DNA from: Antedon mediterranea
Taxonomy: Eukaryota; Echinodermata; Crinoidea; Comatulida; Antedonidae
NCBI RefSeq assembly: GCF_964355755.1
Contig: NC_092672.1
Location: forward strand, 17,792,501 to 17,856,500
Reading direction: 5' to 3'
DNA: 64,000 nt
In this document: positions 1 through 12,400 of the stretch, one piece after another
Layout of the letters: every line of letters starts with the position of its first letter
How positions within the stretch are numbered: the stretch's first letter is position 1
The notes under the pieces: generated by a model
Database searches by the model: none
Seen by the model: only the letters and a program-made list of their open reading frames with translations
What the model was told of the DNA's origin: nothing
Made by a program: the position numbers and the translations under genes

Positions 1-166
1 CTATTATTTTCATTGTTACAGTTTTTCACAACCCCTGTAAAACATCGTGGACATTTTCGGTGATTTTAAGAGGTTGCCCGTCGGGACATGACATATTAAA
101 TTTTAGTTGCCCGACGTATTTATTTGGTTGCCGCGGGACGTCGGGCAAGCGATTCTGCGAGCCCTG
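1..166. repeat. Fragment of a dispersed element ending TGCGAGCCCTG
   Basis: The stretch repeats the words TTGCCCG and CGGGAC and ends in TGCGAGCCCTG, resembling the end of the 12.3-kb repeat (TGCGAGCCCAG) and the CAGGGCTGCA termini at 30.3 kb. Its left part is cut by the window edge. Confidence 0.35.
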
Positions 167-218
167 TATATATATAAAAAAAAATCAAGATCAAATAAGT
201 TAAAACTGCCTCAATATA

Positions 219-272
219 GATTTATTTTAACGACATGTTTCGGGCATAGCCCATCATCAGGTGAAAAGAATT
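219..272 (-). ncRNA. Hammerhead ribozyme core (Penelope-type)
   Basis: The minus strand reads CTGATGA, a GGGC-TAT-GCCC stem II, then GAAA and the self-complementary ACATGT followed by C: the conserved hammerhead core with a loopless stem III and a GUC cleavage triplet (cut predicted between 232 and 231). Stem I also pairs: CTTTTCAC before the core against GTTAAAAT after the cut, with one mismatch. One extra base lies between the core A and stem II. Penelope-like retroelements are known to carry such minimal hammerheads. Confidence 0.7.
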
Positions 273-331
273 GTAACAAAGGATAACATATATGTCACAA
301 AATTACATAATAAAACAAATCAGCCAATCAA

Positions 332-333
<2 letters not shown>

Positions 334-381
<48 letters not shown>
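334..381. repeat. (TA)n microsatellite
   Basis: About 24 uninterrupted TA dinucleotides next to the Penelope terminal fragment. Open frames crossing it encode only Tyr-Ile repeats and are not genes. Confidence 0.97.
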
Positions 382-383
<2 letters not shown>

Positions 384-479
384 AAAGGCAAATTACTGAA
401 AAAAATGACAATGCTGTGGGTATCAGTAGGTATCCCAATGAAAGCGCACAGAGGGGTATCACTTTTGAAATATTGACGA

Positions 480-2530
480 AATTCGAAAAAGTAGTATGAC
501 TTTGATGTTAAATAAATCGTATTCAATCTTAATTAATACTTACAAAATTTATATTGTTTGAAAGTACTTGTTTTAATCTATGTATAAGTGGGTTTATAAT
601 TAAAATTAATGAATTAGTTGCCGAGAAAATGCGATTTTAAAACGGTTCTAAAATCCCGTCGAGCCGATTTCCGTGCGTTGAAAACCTCATCGGAAAATCC
701 CCATCAGTTTTCAAAACACGATCGCACGATTACCATTGAAGCTAGCGGATTAATTTTTGTTGTATGTTATCAGGCTTTAAATAAGCTTTAATTTGATACG
801 AAAATCGACTTCTATAAATAGGTTTTTCGTAACGAAAAGTCAATTTTTGTGACAAAAATCCAATTTTGATTCACCGTTTATGGAAAAATATTATGGATTT
901 TGGTATTAAATTATAGCTAAATCTACATTGAAATCGATAAAACATAGTTTACAAACGTATTGTGCATGGTAATTGTGCGAACTACATTTTAAAATGGTGC
1001 ATGAGGCGTAAATCCCGTTCAAAATTTTAAAGATCCAACCATTATAATCCGGTGAATATTGTAGTGAGTAAAATATTGTACTCTAAAATACGCGCGCGTT
1101 TGTTGTGGCGTTTTCCGTTAAATACATTAATGCACCCTATTAGCGAATGGTACGTTCCATATTTTGAACACGTTGTTTAGTTTTCCTCGCTCGAGTTCGA
1201 CCGGCTCGACGCGAGATGTGTGACAGCAGCGATGTCGGCGATTGACATGTCCTTTTCCGTCGTAGAATATCTGGTTTTATACATTAATTTAACAACTTAA
1301 AATTGATGTAATGTGCGGAAGATTTATTATGCAAGTATACAATGCAAATGCGTTAGGTTAAAATGTACCGAAGAAATTTATTAAGCTAATTTAGCAACGT
1401 TACATTTGACTCTGTATACGGCGGTCGAAAGTCATTAACTGCGACCGAAATACTTTAACGGGAGCGACTACTGATCGCGAGTAAGCCGTGACTTGGCCTA
1501 AACTTTAGCTCCGTATTTCAATTTTATAACGTAATAATACGAAAAGAAAACAATTTTTATAATGTTATACTGTATATACTATTCAGGTAAACAATTAATT
1601 GTTTTAATTAACATTGGTTATTTTAAATGAGTTTATTTTGACCCATATTGTGCGTTTGCCTTAAAAGAGCATATCTTACTTAGCAGCCCGGCTTAGATTT
1701 GGTGTCATAATCATACGGGCCTAAAATCTTGTTTTACGTATTCAAAAGTTATATATAATAGTATTTATGATTGAAATTATAAATATAAAGTATATTAAAA
1801 TATTCTAATAATTATACTTACCGAAAATTAGTGTAAAAGAAAGGAAACAGTACACACCGTTTTTAACATACTTTTTCATTTTTTTTTTTTTATAATTTTA
1901 AATTTCACCATTAAAAAAATTTTTTTTTTTCATATACACATCTAAAATATATTTATTAATGAAATATACACTACATTCTAACAAGTACAAAAAAAATTAA
2001 ATGAATTAGTACAATAGTTCAAAAGTTACAGATCATTGAAAAATTGCAGTTTTTTCATTTGTTTAGGGAATTCCAGCAAAAATGGGCACTAAATGCTTTC
2101 CTACCACTTTGCGGACCAATAATTTAAAAAATAGGTTTCGTTGAGGCTCCAAAAAAAATAGAGTTGTACAACTCTGTGATATCTATAGGTTTAACAAAAT
2201 TCAAAACTTTTAACTAATTATTGTAAAAGTTATAACCTTTTAAAAATGCTTCCAATTTCAACTGCAAAAAACACCATTTTTAGGCAAAAAATCGTATATT
2301 TTTTTACCACTTTAAATGACCATAACTTTAGAACGGGTAATCGGATTTCAATCATTTAAATTGCAAAATTCTAATTACATTAAGTTCTTTATGGTTAACT
2401 GAAAGAAAAAGTAATTTAATTAAGTAAATTAATCTGAATTTTTTCATTGGGATACCTAGTATCAGTGGCTGGATCTCAATGGAGATACAAAAATAAAAAG
2501 CGAAAAGCTAAATCAAACGATAAAGTAAAC
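480..2530. other. No gene seen; CpG-bearing patch at 1080-1500
   Basis: AT-rich sequence without a supported exon. From about 1080 to 1500 CpG dinucleotides cluster (CGCGCGCG, CTCGAGTTCGACCGGCTCGA), unlike the surroundings. This could mark a promoter for the rightward gene, but no first exon with the required phase is recognised there. Confidence 0.3.
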
Positions 2531-2975
2531 AGCCAGAAAAGTCAGCAGAGCTTTCGGGCAACACTAGCCCTTCATCAGTGCAAGTGAAGGAATTTGGATA
2601 ACGTCATAGTATAAAGCTATATATATATATAAACACATTAGGCAAAGAACATTAATTCTAAACCGCCCGGTGATATAGTGATATTTAATTAATTAATTTG
2701 AAACAATAAAGAATATATATATATATATAAACACAACAGGCATAGAAATAAATTCCAAACCGCCCGGTGATACACTGAAAATTATTTAATTAATTTTTGA
2801 AACGATAAAGATGAGGAAATCTGGGAGAATGAGAAAAAGTCGCCCCAACCTATATATATAACGTTTCAAATTAATTAAATTTCAGTATATCACCGGGCGG
2901 TTTAGAATTCGTGTTCTGTGCCTGATGTGTTCATCAGTGCAAGTGAGCTTACTTGGACAAAGTAAATAGTATAAT
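2530..2975. mobile_element. Penelope terminal repeat cluster, partly inverted
   Basis: Three copies of a segment containing AACCGCCCGGTGATA with TA runs occur around 2630, 2740 and (inverted) 2870-2930; TTCATCAGTGCAAGTG recurs at 2571 and 2930. A further diverged piece with ACTGGGCGGTG is at 45.7 kb. The tandem and inverted arrangement is typical of Penelope pseudo-LTRs. Confidence 0.55.
2533..2590 (-). ncRNA. Second hammerhead ribozyme core
   Basis: The minus strand reads CACTGATGA, stem II GGGC-TAGTGTT-GCCC, GAAA, then the self-complementary AGCT and C. Stem I pairs as GCA with TGC and, after a bulge, TCA with TGA. The triplet would be CUC, allowed by the NUH rule. It lies at the edge of a Penelope terminal repeat. 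Confidence 0.6.
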
Positions 2976-3291
2976 ATATATAGCATAATAAAAAATACTC
3001 ATTGTCTAAAAATATCCAGTACATTAATTTTAATAATAATCTAGGCATCCTATAATAATCCGTAACTTTAAATCTTAAACCACCAAAATGTATTTAGTGT
3101 GCCAAATACAAAGCTTAGGCTAGATGGACCATGCAATAAAACCTGATGGACAAAAATCGGGTGAGTTGGTAGGTCTGTTATCGCGACCAAATAAAATGAT
3201 CTGAAAAAACCATTATTTGGCTGATTAATGTATCAATGCAGCAGCCCATAGCCTTATTTTTCACTAAACAGTTTTGCTATTTTTTGTTTAG

Positions 3292-3478
3292 AGGTCCAAA
3301 CAAGTTTAAAAAGAAAGAAGAGACATTTGATAGTGATGATGAACGAATGTATAAAGACCTACCTGTACCAGATTTCCAAAGTTCAGTTTACGATGAAATT
3401 GATGATTTTCATAAACAAAAGTTAAAGAGGATGAAAAAGCATATAAAAGAGCAAGAACGTGGAAGTACAGATGATGAG
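3292..3478 (+). CDS. UTP3: UTP3 exon a (N-terminal acidic region)
   Basis: Acceptor TTTTTTGTTTAG just precedes 3292. The exon enters with one base completing a split codon and leaves in phase 0 at a weak donor (GAG|GTTGGT). It encodes the stretch around YKDLPVPDFQSSVYDEIDDF, aligned with the YYQDQVDDFHEA part of the human protein, followed by a Lys/Glu-rich segment. The open frame runs back to an ATG at 3236, but that stretch crosses the polypyrimidine tract and is most likely intron. Confidence 0.85.
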
Positions 3479-6400
3479 GTTGGTCAAAGTATAATATGAA
3501 TATATGATCCCATTACACTTTTGCTATTATTACCATAGACGGCACAAACATGAATAATAAACACTCTCATAGGAAAAACTGACCTTGTGCCAGCCAGTTT
3601 TGATCCTAGAATAGTAGTACTCTAGAGTAGGCTTCATCTTTGAAAGTTTGTGGTCAATTATAGGTAAAAGTTTACAAACCTCACCACAAACTAGATTTGA
3701 ACTTGTCACTTTGATAAGTTCGGGTTATCCGTCCAAACGCAACATGCACCACATACATTATATGAACGCCGAAAATTATTATGCCATCCAATGACATGAA
3801 TTAAATATGTTTACAGTGTTGAATTGTACCTATTTTGTATCATAAAACATAACAGTATTTACGAAATAATCAGTATATGTTATATGCAGTGTAGCAAAGA
3901 TGAAATTACGAGACCCAATTTTTAACTTGATATCATCAAAATGTAATATAAAGATAGCAATTTTATAAGATAATTATCTAAATAATTACATCAATGAAAA
4001 TTTGAAGAATTTTAGACACAAAAAAGTGAGCTATTTTAAATGAGGTGAATTTTTACAAAAGAGACTTTTTGAATTCAACTGGCCATATGATAATGTCATG
4101 ACATCAGATTTTTATAGGAATTTCATTTCTGAAGTGAATTTCATTTGAAAAGCCAAAGGTTAGACCAGAGCCATCATTATTTTCAAAGAAATTTGATATC
4201 AACTCAGATTACATTGACAAGTTTTCAACGTTTTATTCCACGAGGACATTGTGTGGAGTTTGCTTCGCCAAGTATCAAGAGGCATAATATACCACAGCAT
4301 ATACACTATTCTCATTCACAAGTGATTCCCTTATGGACAGGTTTCAATTCAACTAAGTCAAAGAGAAATATGGAAAGTCGGTCATTGCATATCCACCCAT
4401 TATAGAAGCACCACCATCTGATATGAGCACTGTATACACAACACTCATACGAGGCAAGGAGTTAGCAGAGAAGTGTGGACAACCTTTTCATATACATACA
4501 TTTGACCAGCAGCTATACGCTATTGCATAAAATGGTACGATTAAGTCTCCAACAGGAATTTCCTAACCTTGGCGGATTTCACACAATGGCAACTTTTACT
4601 GCATGTATTGGAAAAATCTAGGGAGATGCAGGCCTAAAAGATATGTTGGCGGATTCTAATGTGTTCGCTGAAGCAAGTGTGGAAAGGATGTTGTCAGGAA
4701 AGCAGTTCCATCGAGCAGTCAGGGGACTGACCTTTGTTTATGAAGCACTTATCCATCAGCTCATTCACAATTTTTGTATATGGTTAGATGAAAGAAAGCA
4801 GATTGAAGATCTAGACGAGTGTGTAACAGAGTTATGCTTTGTAAAAAAGATGTTTGCAACTAGTAGAGACATTTCGAATGAAAACATAACTGACCTCACT
4901 GCAATGAAAGAGAAATTAATACCTCTTTTGGAAGAATTTATTGCATGTGGACGGCAAGCTTCTTCGACGTTTGCTTTCTGGGAGCATTTTCTTAACGTCA
5001 TACAAATAATGCTTTCCAACATAAGAGCAGAAAGAGAAGGTGACTGGAAGTTACATATTTGCAGCCACATGAACATGCTGCCATATTTTTTTGTTGCAGA
5101 CCGACCAAATTATGCTCGATGGGGAACACTGTATAGTTTAGAAATGATTAATTCCCTCCCTGAAATGGTTTCTAAGGCATTTGATGATGGAAAGTTTTCA
5201 GTGAGACAGACACCAGGGACGTTTAAGGGAATTTGGACAGACATGGGAGTGGAGACGACAATTTTAAAAGATAGCAAGAGCCATAGCGGCATAATAGGAT
5301 TGACTCGTAGAGGTTCAGCTGTACTGAGGTGGACATGCATACGGCACATTCTAGGTCAGTATGCCAAAATGATGCATCAGAGAAGTGGAAAGAAAACTGG
5401 TGATACCGATTGTCATGAGCAAACTAAACCAGCCCTGATGAAAAGAGATGAATGAGATGCACAACAAATAATAAATCACATACACAATAACATGACCGAT
5501 CCATTTGCTACATCATCACACCCACCAATGCTTGTAAACTTGGGCACAGGACTTGTTTCTACAAAGGAAATAAATGATTCACTATCAAACATTGCTGCTA
5601 AAGGCCAGAAGATGTTAGGTGACTTTGTCAATTCTCGCTTGGTTGTAAATCCAGGGAAGAACAAATCTTTATACCATCCAATTACAAGGTCTGGGGTGAA
5701 AACTTACAGACATCTCATGAAAACTACAAATGTAAAAATCAAAGGAAAGTTGAAAAAAAATAGCTCTATCACCAGAATTAATATATCAAAGAGCACTTTC
5801 TTTGTCAAGTGTTAGACCAGAGGTGAACTTGACCACAGTTCTAAGTTATCCTGTAACTGCTATTCCACCATCATTATTCAAAGAAGATGGAAGTAGACGA
5901 AGAACAAACAAATCAGACCTGCTTCATGCCCTTGAGGACAATGTGAAACATTTAACCACAGCAGACCTCCCACAATCAGAACTAACATCTGCTGTTCTAA
6001 TAGACGCAATGGCGGACTTGCAAAAAATGAACGTTACGAATATGACATCATTCGCCGATATTGGAGATTTTTGTTTCGAGAAAATCAAGAAGCTGCTCTG
6101 TTCGAATGAAGAGGTGCATTTGGTTTTTGATAGGTATGATGATGAACAAACACCAAAAGATGAAGAGAGAGATCGTAGGTGTCGTGCTGTTAATAATATC
6201 GCTACCAAGTTGAAAAAACAGACCACTTCCAAATTGGAAAACCTTTATGGGTGTTTCGCATAACAAGGGGGAGCTGACTAATTTTATTTCAAGCTATGTC
6301 GAGGAAAAGGCAAATCAACACCCTGAAATATTTAAGGCTGGAAATAGAATGTTATTTATTGCAGGCGGATATCAAATGAGATTGATGTCAAAGGTGGTAA

Positions 6401-9400
6401 ATCAGACAGGGATTAATGAAATTGTAGAAGACTTATCGTCAACTCATACTGAAGCTGATACAAGAATGCTCTTGCATGCCACGCATGTTAACAACCGAAT
6501 TATCACTATACATGCTAAGGGACGGCTAATTGTTCAGTCTCCAGATACAGACGTGCTAGTTCTTTTGACACATTATTGTCAAGAAATGCAGGAATTAGTG
6601 AAGTTTGGTTTGAGACTGGGCACATGACCAAGATGTTAGATCTTAGAAGGTATATTCCAGTGCATTCAATTGCTGATCGGATTGGGAAAGAAGTTAGTAA
6701 AGGGTTGCCAGCTGCACATTCCCTTACAGGATGTGACACAATCTCATCATTATTTGGAGTAGGAAAGAAAACATTGTTCCATATTGCTGAAAATGCCAAA
6801 AGAACACTTAAATAATCTTCAAGATCTTAATGATGATGACATAGATAAAGCTGTGAACTCTTCAAGGAAATTTGTTGCTAATCTTTATGATACTACTATG
6901 CGATTTGAAGGAACACATGAATGTCTCAATAAGCTACGGGTTTGTATGGCAACAACACGTTGTGCATCAGTATCAAAAATTCCACCATGTGAAGCATCAT
7001 TCCTGTGCAACACGTCAAACGTGCATCATGAATTATGTCTTTAACGCCATTTGTTTGGCTTACCGGAGTGGAATTGTTCGTACGGCAACGTTTGTCTAAT
7101 TTGGCTCTAATGGCCGCCCATACGTATTAACCATTTTTGGTCGCCATTTGAATCGAAATTGTCTTACTGTGAATGTGGTTACTGTTAGATATATAAACAA
7201 AATATACAAAGAACATTTATTACTGTGACTGTGGGTAGATTACTGACAGTTGCTTCTGAACATATATTAATTAAAAATTATAAAAAATATAAACGTCATA
7301 GTGGTGTATCATTACATGTACTTTACTATTTCAATCGACTATAACGGGGACAGTTTTAAAAAGTATTATAAATCGTAAATGTTTTACTGTGTTTAGTGGT
7401 ATATTGATAGGCCTATAAAACATTTAAAACAATATTTCGTTACTGAGTAGATAGAGAATATATTTTTTTTAAATCTTTCTTCCCATCCTCTTCCCCATCC
7501 CTCAACTCTAAATAATGTTATACAAAACACAAATTGGGTTTGTTTAAATGAGTTCAAATAAAAAAATTGGACTCATCTTTAAAACGAGGCCTAATTCCCA
7601 GGGTGCTAATTTTACATAAATCATCGTGTCTATTTATTCGTTTCTGTAAACGACAATGTACTATAGTCCTGCGGTACGTACATTTTTTATGCTGGAATTA
7701 CTGTTATTCGAGAACCATCTGTGGACACGACCTAGATGGTACGCTCGCTTACCATCTAGTAAATAATAATTTGCCATAATTGTAGATGATATGCAAAACG
7801 TTTTATTTGACTTTAGGTAAAAATGAGATAACAAAATATACAAAGCAACAGCTGGTATGGCGATTAAACAATTATAACACACCAAAACAGTTTTAAATTA
7901 ATTTATTAACTTTATTAACTAATTATTTATGATGATTTCTTGTAATTGTTATGTATTGTATTTGAATTATGCAGCCCTCTATGGTAAGTGTTAATAAAGG
8001 TTACACAAAATGGCCCCTGTGTGAGTTGCATGTCTGTCTCACGTGTTGAGGTAAAACAAAATATGACATGGTGTCAGAAGGATACATTTTTTAAATTAAA
8101 GTAATGGAGATGGAGTTTAAACCCTCAGGACAATTTAGAGTGATCCCAAATGAAAATACAGCAACAGCATGGGCCAAATGGAAACAACATTTTGACCTGT
8201 ATTTGACACAAACAAGGCAACAGCAACAGGTGGTAGGAAAGTCGCAATGCTATTGTGCATGATGGCAAAAGAATACATTAAGCAATTTCATTTTTGAAGC
8301 TGGACAGAGCAAAGATAATTTGAATAGTATACTGTGTTGGCCAAGTTTGATGGATACTTTGAACCAAAAAAGCTAATTAAGAAATATGTCACAAATTTCC
8401 AAAATAGGATGCAGGAAGAATCACTAGCTGACTATATAACTGAAATTAGAGAATTAGCCAAACATTGTGGGTTTGGAGAGTTAGAAGATAGACAAATTGC
8501 AATACAAATATCAAATGGAGTACGTGATGAAAAATTACAAGAAAAATTATGGGATGATTATCTTTCGCTAGATGATATCGTAAAGAAAAGCATGGCATTT
8601 GAACAAGCTATTAAGGAAAATAAGAAACTGTGCAGTACAAAACACAATAGTAATGGTACCACAATTGAAGCTTGTGTTTATTTACATACATTTGGATAGA
8701 CTTGCTCCAAGTCTGTATTTATTGTCTTTCTATGTCATTCCACACGTCGTCGTTTTGATTTTTGTCTGAAAATACAGACTTGTGAAACACGTATAGAAAT
8801 CGATTTGCAGACCGCAAACATCCGATAAGAATGACGTAGGTTATCATACCGTATTTGGCTATATGGGCCGGGCGGTATGTAAATATGGATATCGAATCAA
8901 CCAATGATCATTTTGTTTAAAAATGAAAAGATCGAGTACGTACAGTGCTGAATGTACGATCGAGACTGAACAACTGTTGAAATATAACATTGTGTTGCCA
9001 AGTTGTTTTTTTATTAATTGTCTAGGCCTCCTTCGTAGGCTACTCAACTCGTACGTAGGCCTATGACCTGCCATAAAACGTCAATAAGGTACACACCACC
9101 ACCGGCACACAACAGAGCTACACCACCACACAGATAGGACAGGCTAGGAGGACAGGGTCTGGGTGGGAATTAATCTTCGCATAATAAATCCATTCAATGT
9201 TTGATTTGCGGAGAAGCTAGCCTATCATTATCAAAAAGAGTTTTCATGTTCTTGGAGAAAATCCCATCAAATGTTTACCAGACTACTAGGCATATAAAAT
9301 CATTTCTAGCCTTCAAAAACTTTCATCAATGTACAAAAGTACACACGTGTGTACGTCTCCACACATTGTCTAAACGTAACATAGCGCATGCGCATCATCT

Positions 9401-12400
9401 TAGTTGTTGTGAGTCTTTGAAATTCTAAAATATGAATATTAAAACAGCGTACGAGTGAGTAGCCAATCACATGCGGCTGAAACTAGTCAACTGGATAATC
9501 TATGCACCAAGAATTCTTGCTGCCAAACCATGTGACTTGTGCGTGTTTCCCCAGACGGAGTATCCAAACTCAAGTAATACACATATGAAATATTTATATT
9601 TTTACTAATATTAAGACAAAACCCCGTCTGTAGCCCAGACTAACATTTGGACACCACAGGCCTACAACAAGTAGTAGAGCAAGAGCGTACCATCGAAGTA
9701 AAGATCAACAACGACATAGATCAGGAGGACGAGGTAGACACACAGTTCAACACACCTTCCATTGTAACATACCACAAGGTCCACAGCAAAATTTTTCGCA
9801 TGCCAATTATGGAAGACAACCATTTACTTGTCAAAAATGTGGTAATCAAAACAGCAAAAGAAACTGCCCAGCATGGACAATTATGTACTGTAGATACTGT
9901 AATAAGGTTGGACACTATGCTAGATGTTGTAGAATAAGAAAAAATGTTTTGTGTAATGAATTACAAGATAATGTACACAATGATGTAAATAAAAGTTATT
10001 TATAATGATGTTGAGGATATCAACTTGACAGATTTGGATTTATTTGCACATTTTAATGATGCGTGTAACAATAATGAATGGGTGGTTGAATTCAAAACCA
10101 TTTAAAATGATACAATAATGTTTAAGACAGCAGCAATTTTTAACTTGTATTCTATTCCAATTTTTTAAAGGATTCTATGTTGTAATTATGTAATTTGTAT
10201 GTTCTTTTTATCAGTTGTTTTTAGGACCCAAGTGGAAATAAGTTTTTAACTTTTCTTGGCATTCCTTGTAATCAAGGCCTGTTTTCCTTGCAATTGTTTC
10301 TCTATTTTTTATGTATTATTTTTTATTGTTTTTTTAACATTTATTACCAAATAAAGAAATTCAAAAAAATTCAAAGAGTAATGATTATCAGATGCAAAAG
10401 TATTTCCTATTTTTGTGTTTTGCTTTTAATAAGATGGAAGTTTTAAGCTTGGATTCAGAAGATGAAGACGATTATGAAGCTCAGTTAATGGCAATAAAAA
10501 AACAAGCACATCTTGATGATGTAGCTAGTGACATGGAAGATGAAGATGATGAAAATAATGCTGAAGATGCATTACCAAACAATAAATCTTGGGGAACCCA
10601 CAAGAAGTCGTTCTACCATACAGACTATGTGGATGATGATCTACCTGGTAAGCATTTTGCTATGCCTTATATTTTTGATAATCCATTAGGGATGTCACCA
10701 CGGTGGTCGGGAATGGTCGGCCCCATCCACCACTTGGAATTTCCGACCACCATTTTCATGACGCCGACCACCACTATATTTACACATGTAGATTGTAGCA
10801 TATTGTTCGTTACCTACTACGATGTTTTGTTATTATAATTATCAACGCGTCGATCGTAGGGTGGTTCGTAGGATTAAACACCATTGTCATCGCCTTTAGA
10901 AAACGCATGGACAATGCAAATCAACAATGTACTGTTTACTATTAAATGTAGAAGACGGCATATTTTAGTGGTTAGCCCATATGGTTGGCCTAATTTAGTC
11001 GGACGAGGCGACATCGTGCGCTGAATCGACATCGGAGTGGAGTCTAGTTTTGGCCGCCTATGCTATTAAATTATTTAATCCTACCTTGGCTTAGCGAATT
11101 ATAAATATGCCGACGTAAACATGTCTACAAAAATATATGCAAAATCAATTTATTCCATGTTAAGATTTAACATAGTCTTAGGTCTATTCAATTATTATGA
11201 CATGTCACTGTGTAAAGAAAATGGCCCAGGTAGTATTCTGTAACTACACCAACCAGAATTAAATTTTGCTACATGTGGGTGGTTGGAACAGTTAATTTAG
11301 AGAGAGCATTGCGTTTCATGTCATGTGACACAAAATCTAGGTAAACTATCTTCGTCGCGTTTCCAGGCCTGCCATAATATGACCCAAAAAAAATGTAGGT
11401 CTGTGCACGATCGACGTTCCGATACTATATTTAGAATGTTAACGCCATCGTTCCTGCATTTTTAGAAGTTGGCCTAAGCATATACTAGTTCATTGATGTT
11501 CACTGTGTAGTGTCATGCCTCTACCGTGGACAATTTCTATTTATTTATACATTCGCTGTCGAGTCGAGTATATAAAAAACACCACAAAGAAAACGATTAA
11601 TAATATTTATTAACAATGCTTCTTTGTTCTCCGTCAGACAAAATTTAAATACGTGGGTTTGGCGGAGTAGCTGTATCCATCCCTAACACTTTCTCCCTCC
11701 CTTATCCATACTTTACTTACGAATTAATCGTTGCATGGAGTATTTGTACTTGAAGTTAGTTATGCTGGGGTAACACTAACATTTCATTTTGTTTAGCCAT
11801 TAAATATTTTTTTTAGTCATTTATAGCCAAAATGGCTGAAGTCCACTTTTTTATTTCGCCAAATGAATCGGTTGTTATGTTAGCCAAAATAAAAAGTTAA
11901 TGAAATATAATGGTAAAAACATTTCAGTCAATTTATCCATGTCTATTATTTAGGCCTAACTATACCCTGTTCCTTGTACCTTTTTGTAAGGCATTTAGAG
12001 AGAGCCAGGTCTAAATTACTGTATGATTAAAAAAAAAAAAAAATTTACGTTGTATTTTAGACGATCAAAACAATTAATTGCTTTTAATCATACAGTTATC
12101 TATTTTTTTTAATCCCCTGAATGCTCCTATGTTATTTTTGTTTTTCACGGCTGGCTGATCATGACATTTGTCTGATGACGTCCGTACCACGAAAATCGTG
12201 TCCTAAGACTTCATGGTCACTCGCCGTCGCCGAATGCTTTTGCCAAAATGATGGTTTGATTATCTATTTTATCATGTCATCGCCAAAATGGCTAAAGCAA
12301 CTGTTTTATTTTTCGCCAATGTGGAAACTTTTTTGCCCATGGTGACTTGGCGATGGGTCAGTGCGAGCCCAGCTATGTACCAAAGAGGTTTAAATAATTC

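Noticed and set aside
261-526. Open frames over the (TA)n run on both strands
   Set aside because: Tyr-Ile repeats from a microsatellite; no other coding signal.
2081-2133. ATG-starting stretch (ATGGGCACTAAATGC...) ending in phase 2 before a GT, a possible UTP3 first exon
   Set aside because: The phase fits, but the donor (GTTTCG) is poor, the encoded residues do not resemble the basic start of the family, and the surroundings look like repeat.
2930-2960. A third hammerhead core (TTCATCAGTGCAAGTG)
   Set aside because: Only the CTGATGAA half is present; stem II and GAAA are missing.
4145-4405. 86-codon frame
   Set aside because: It lies in a different frame from the recognisable nuclease-family segment over the same bases.
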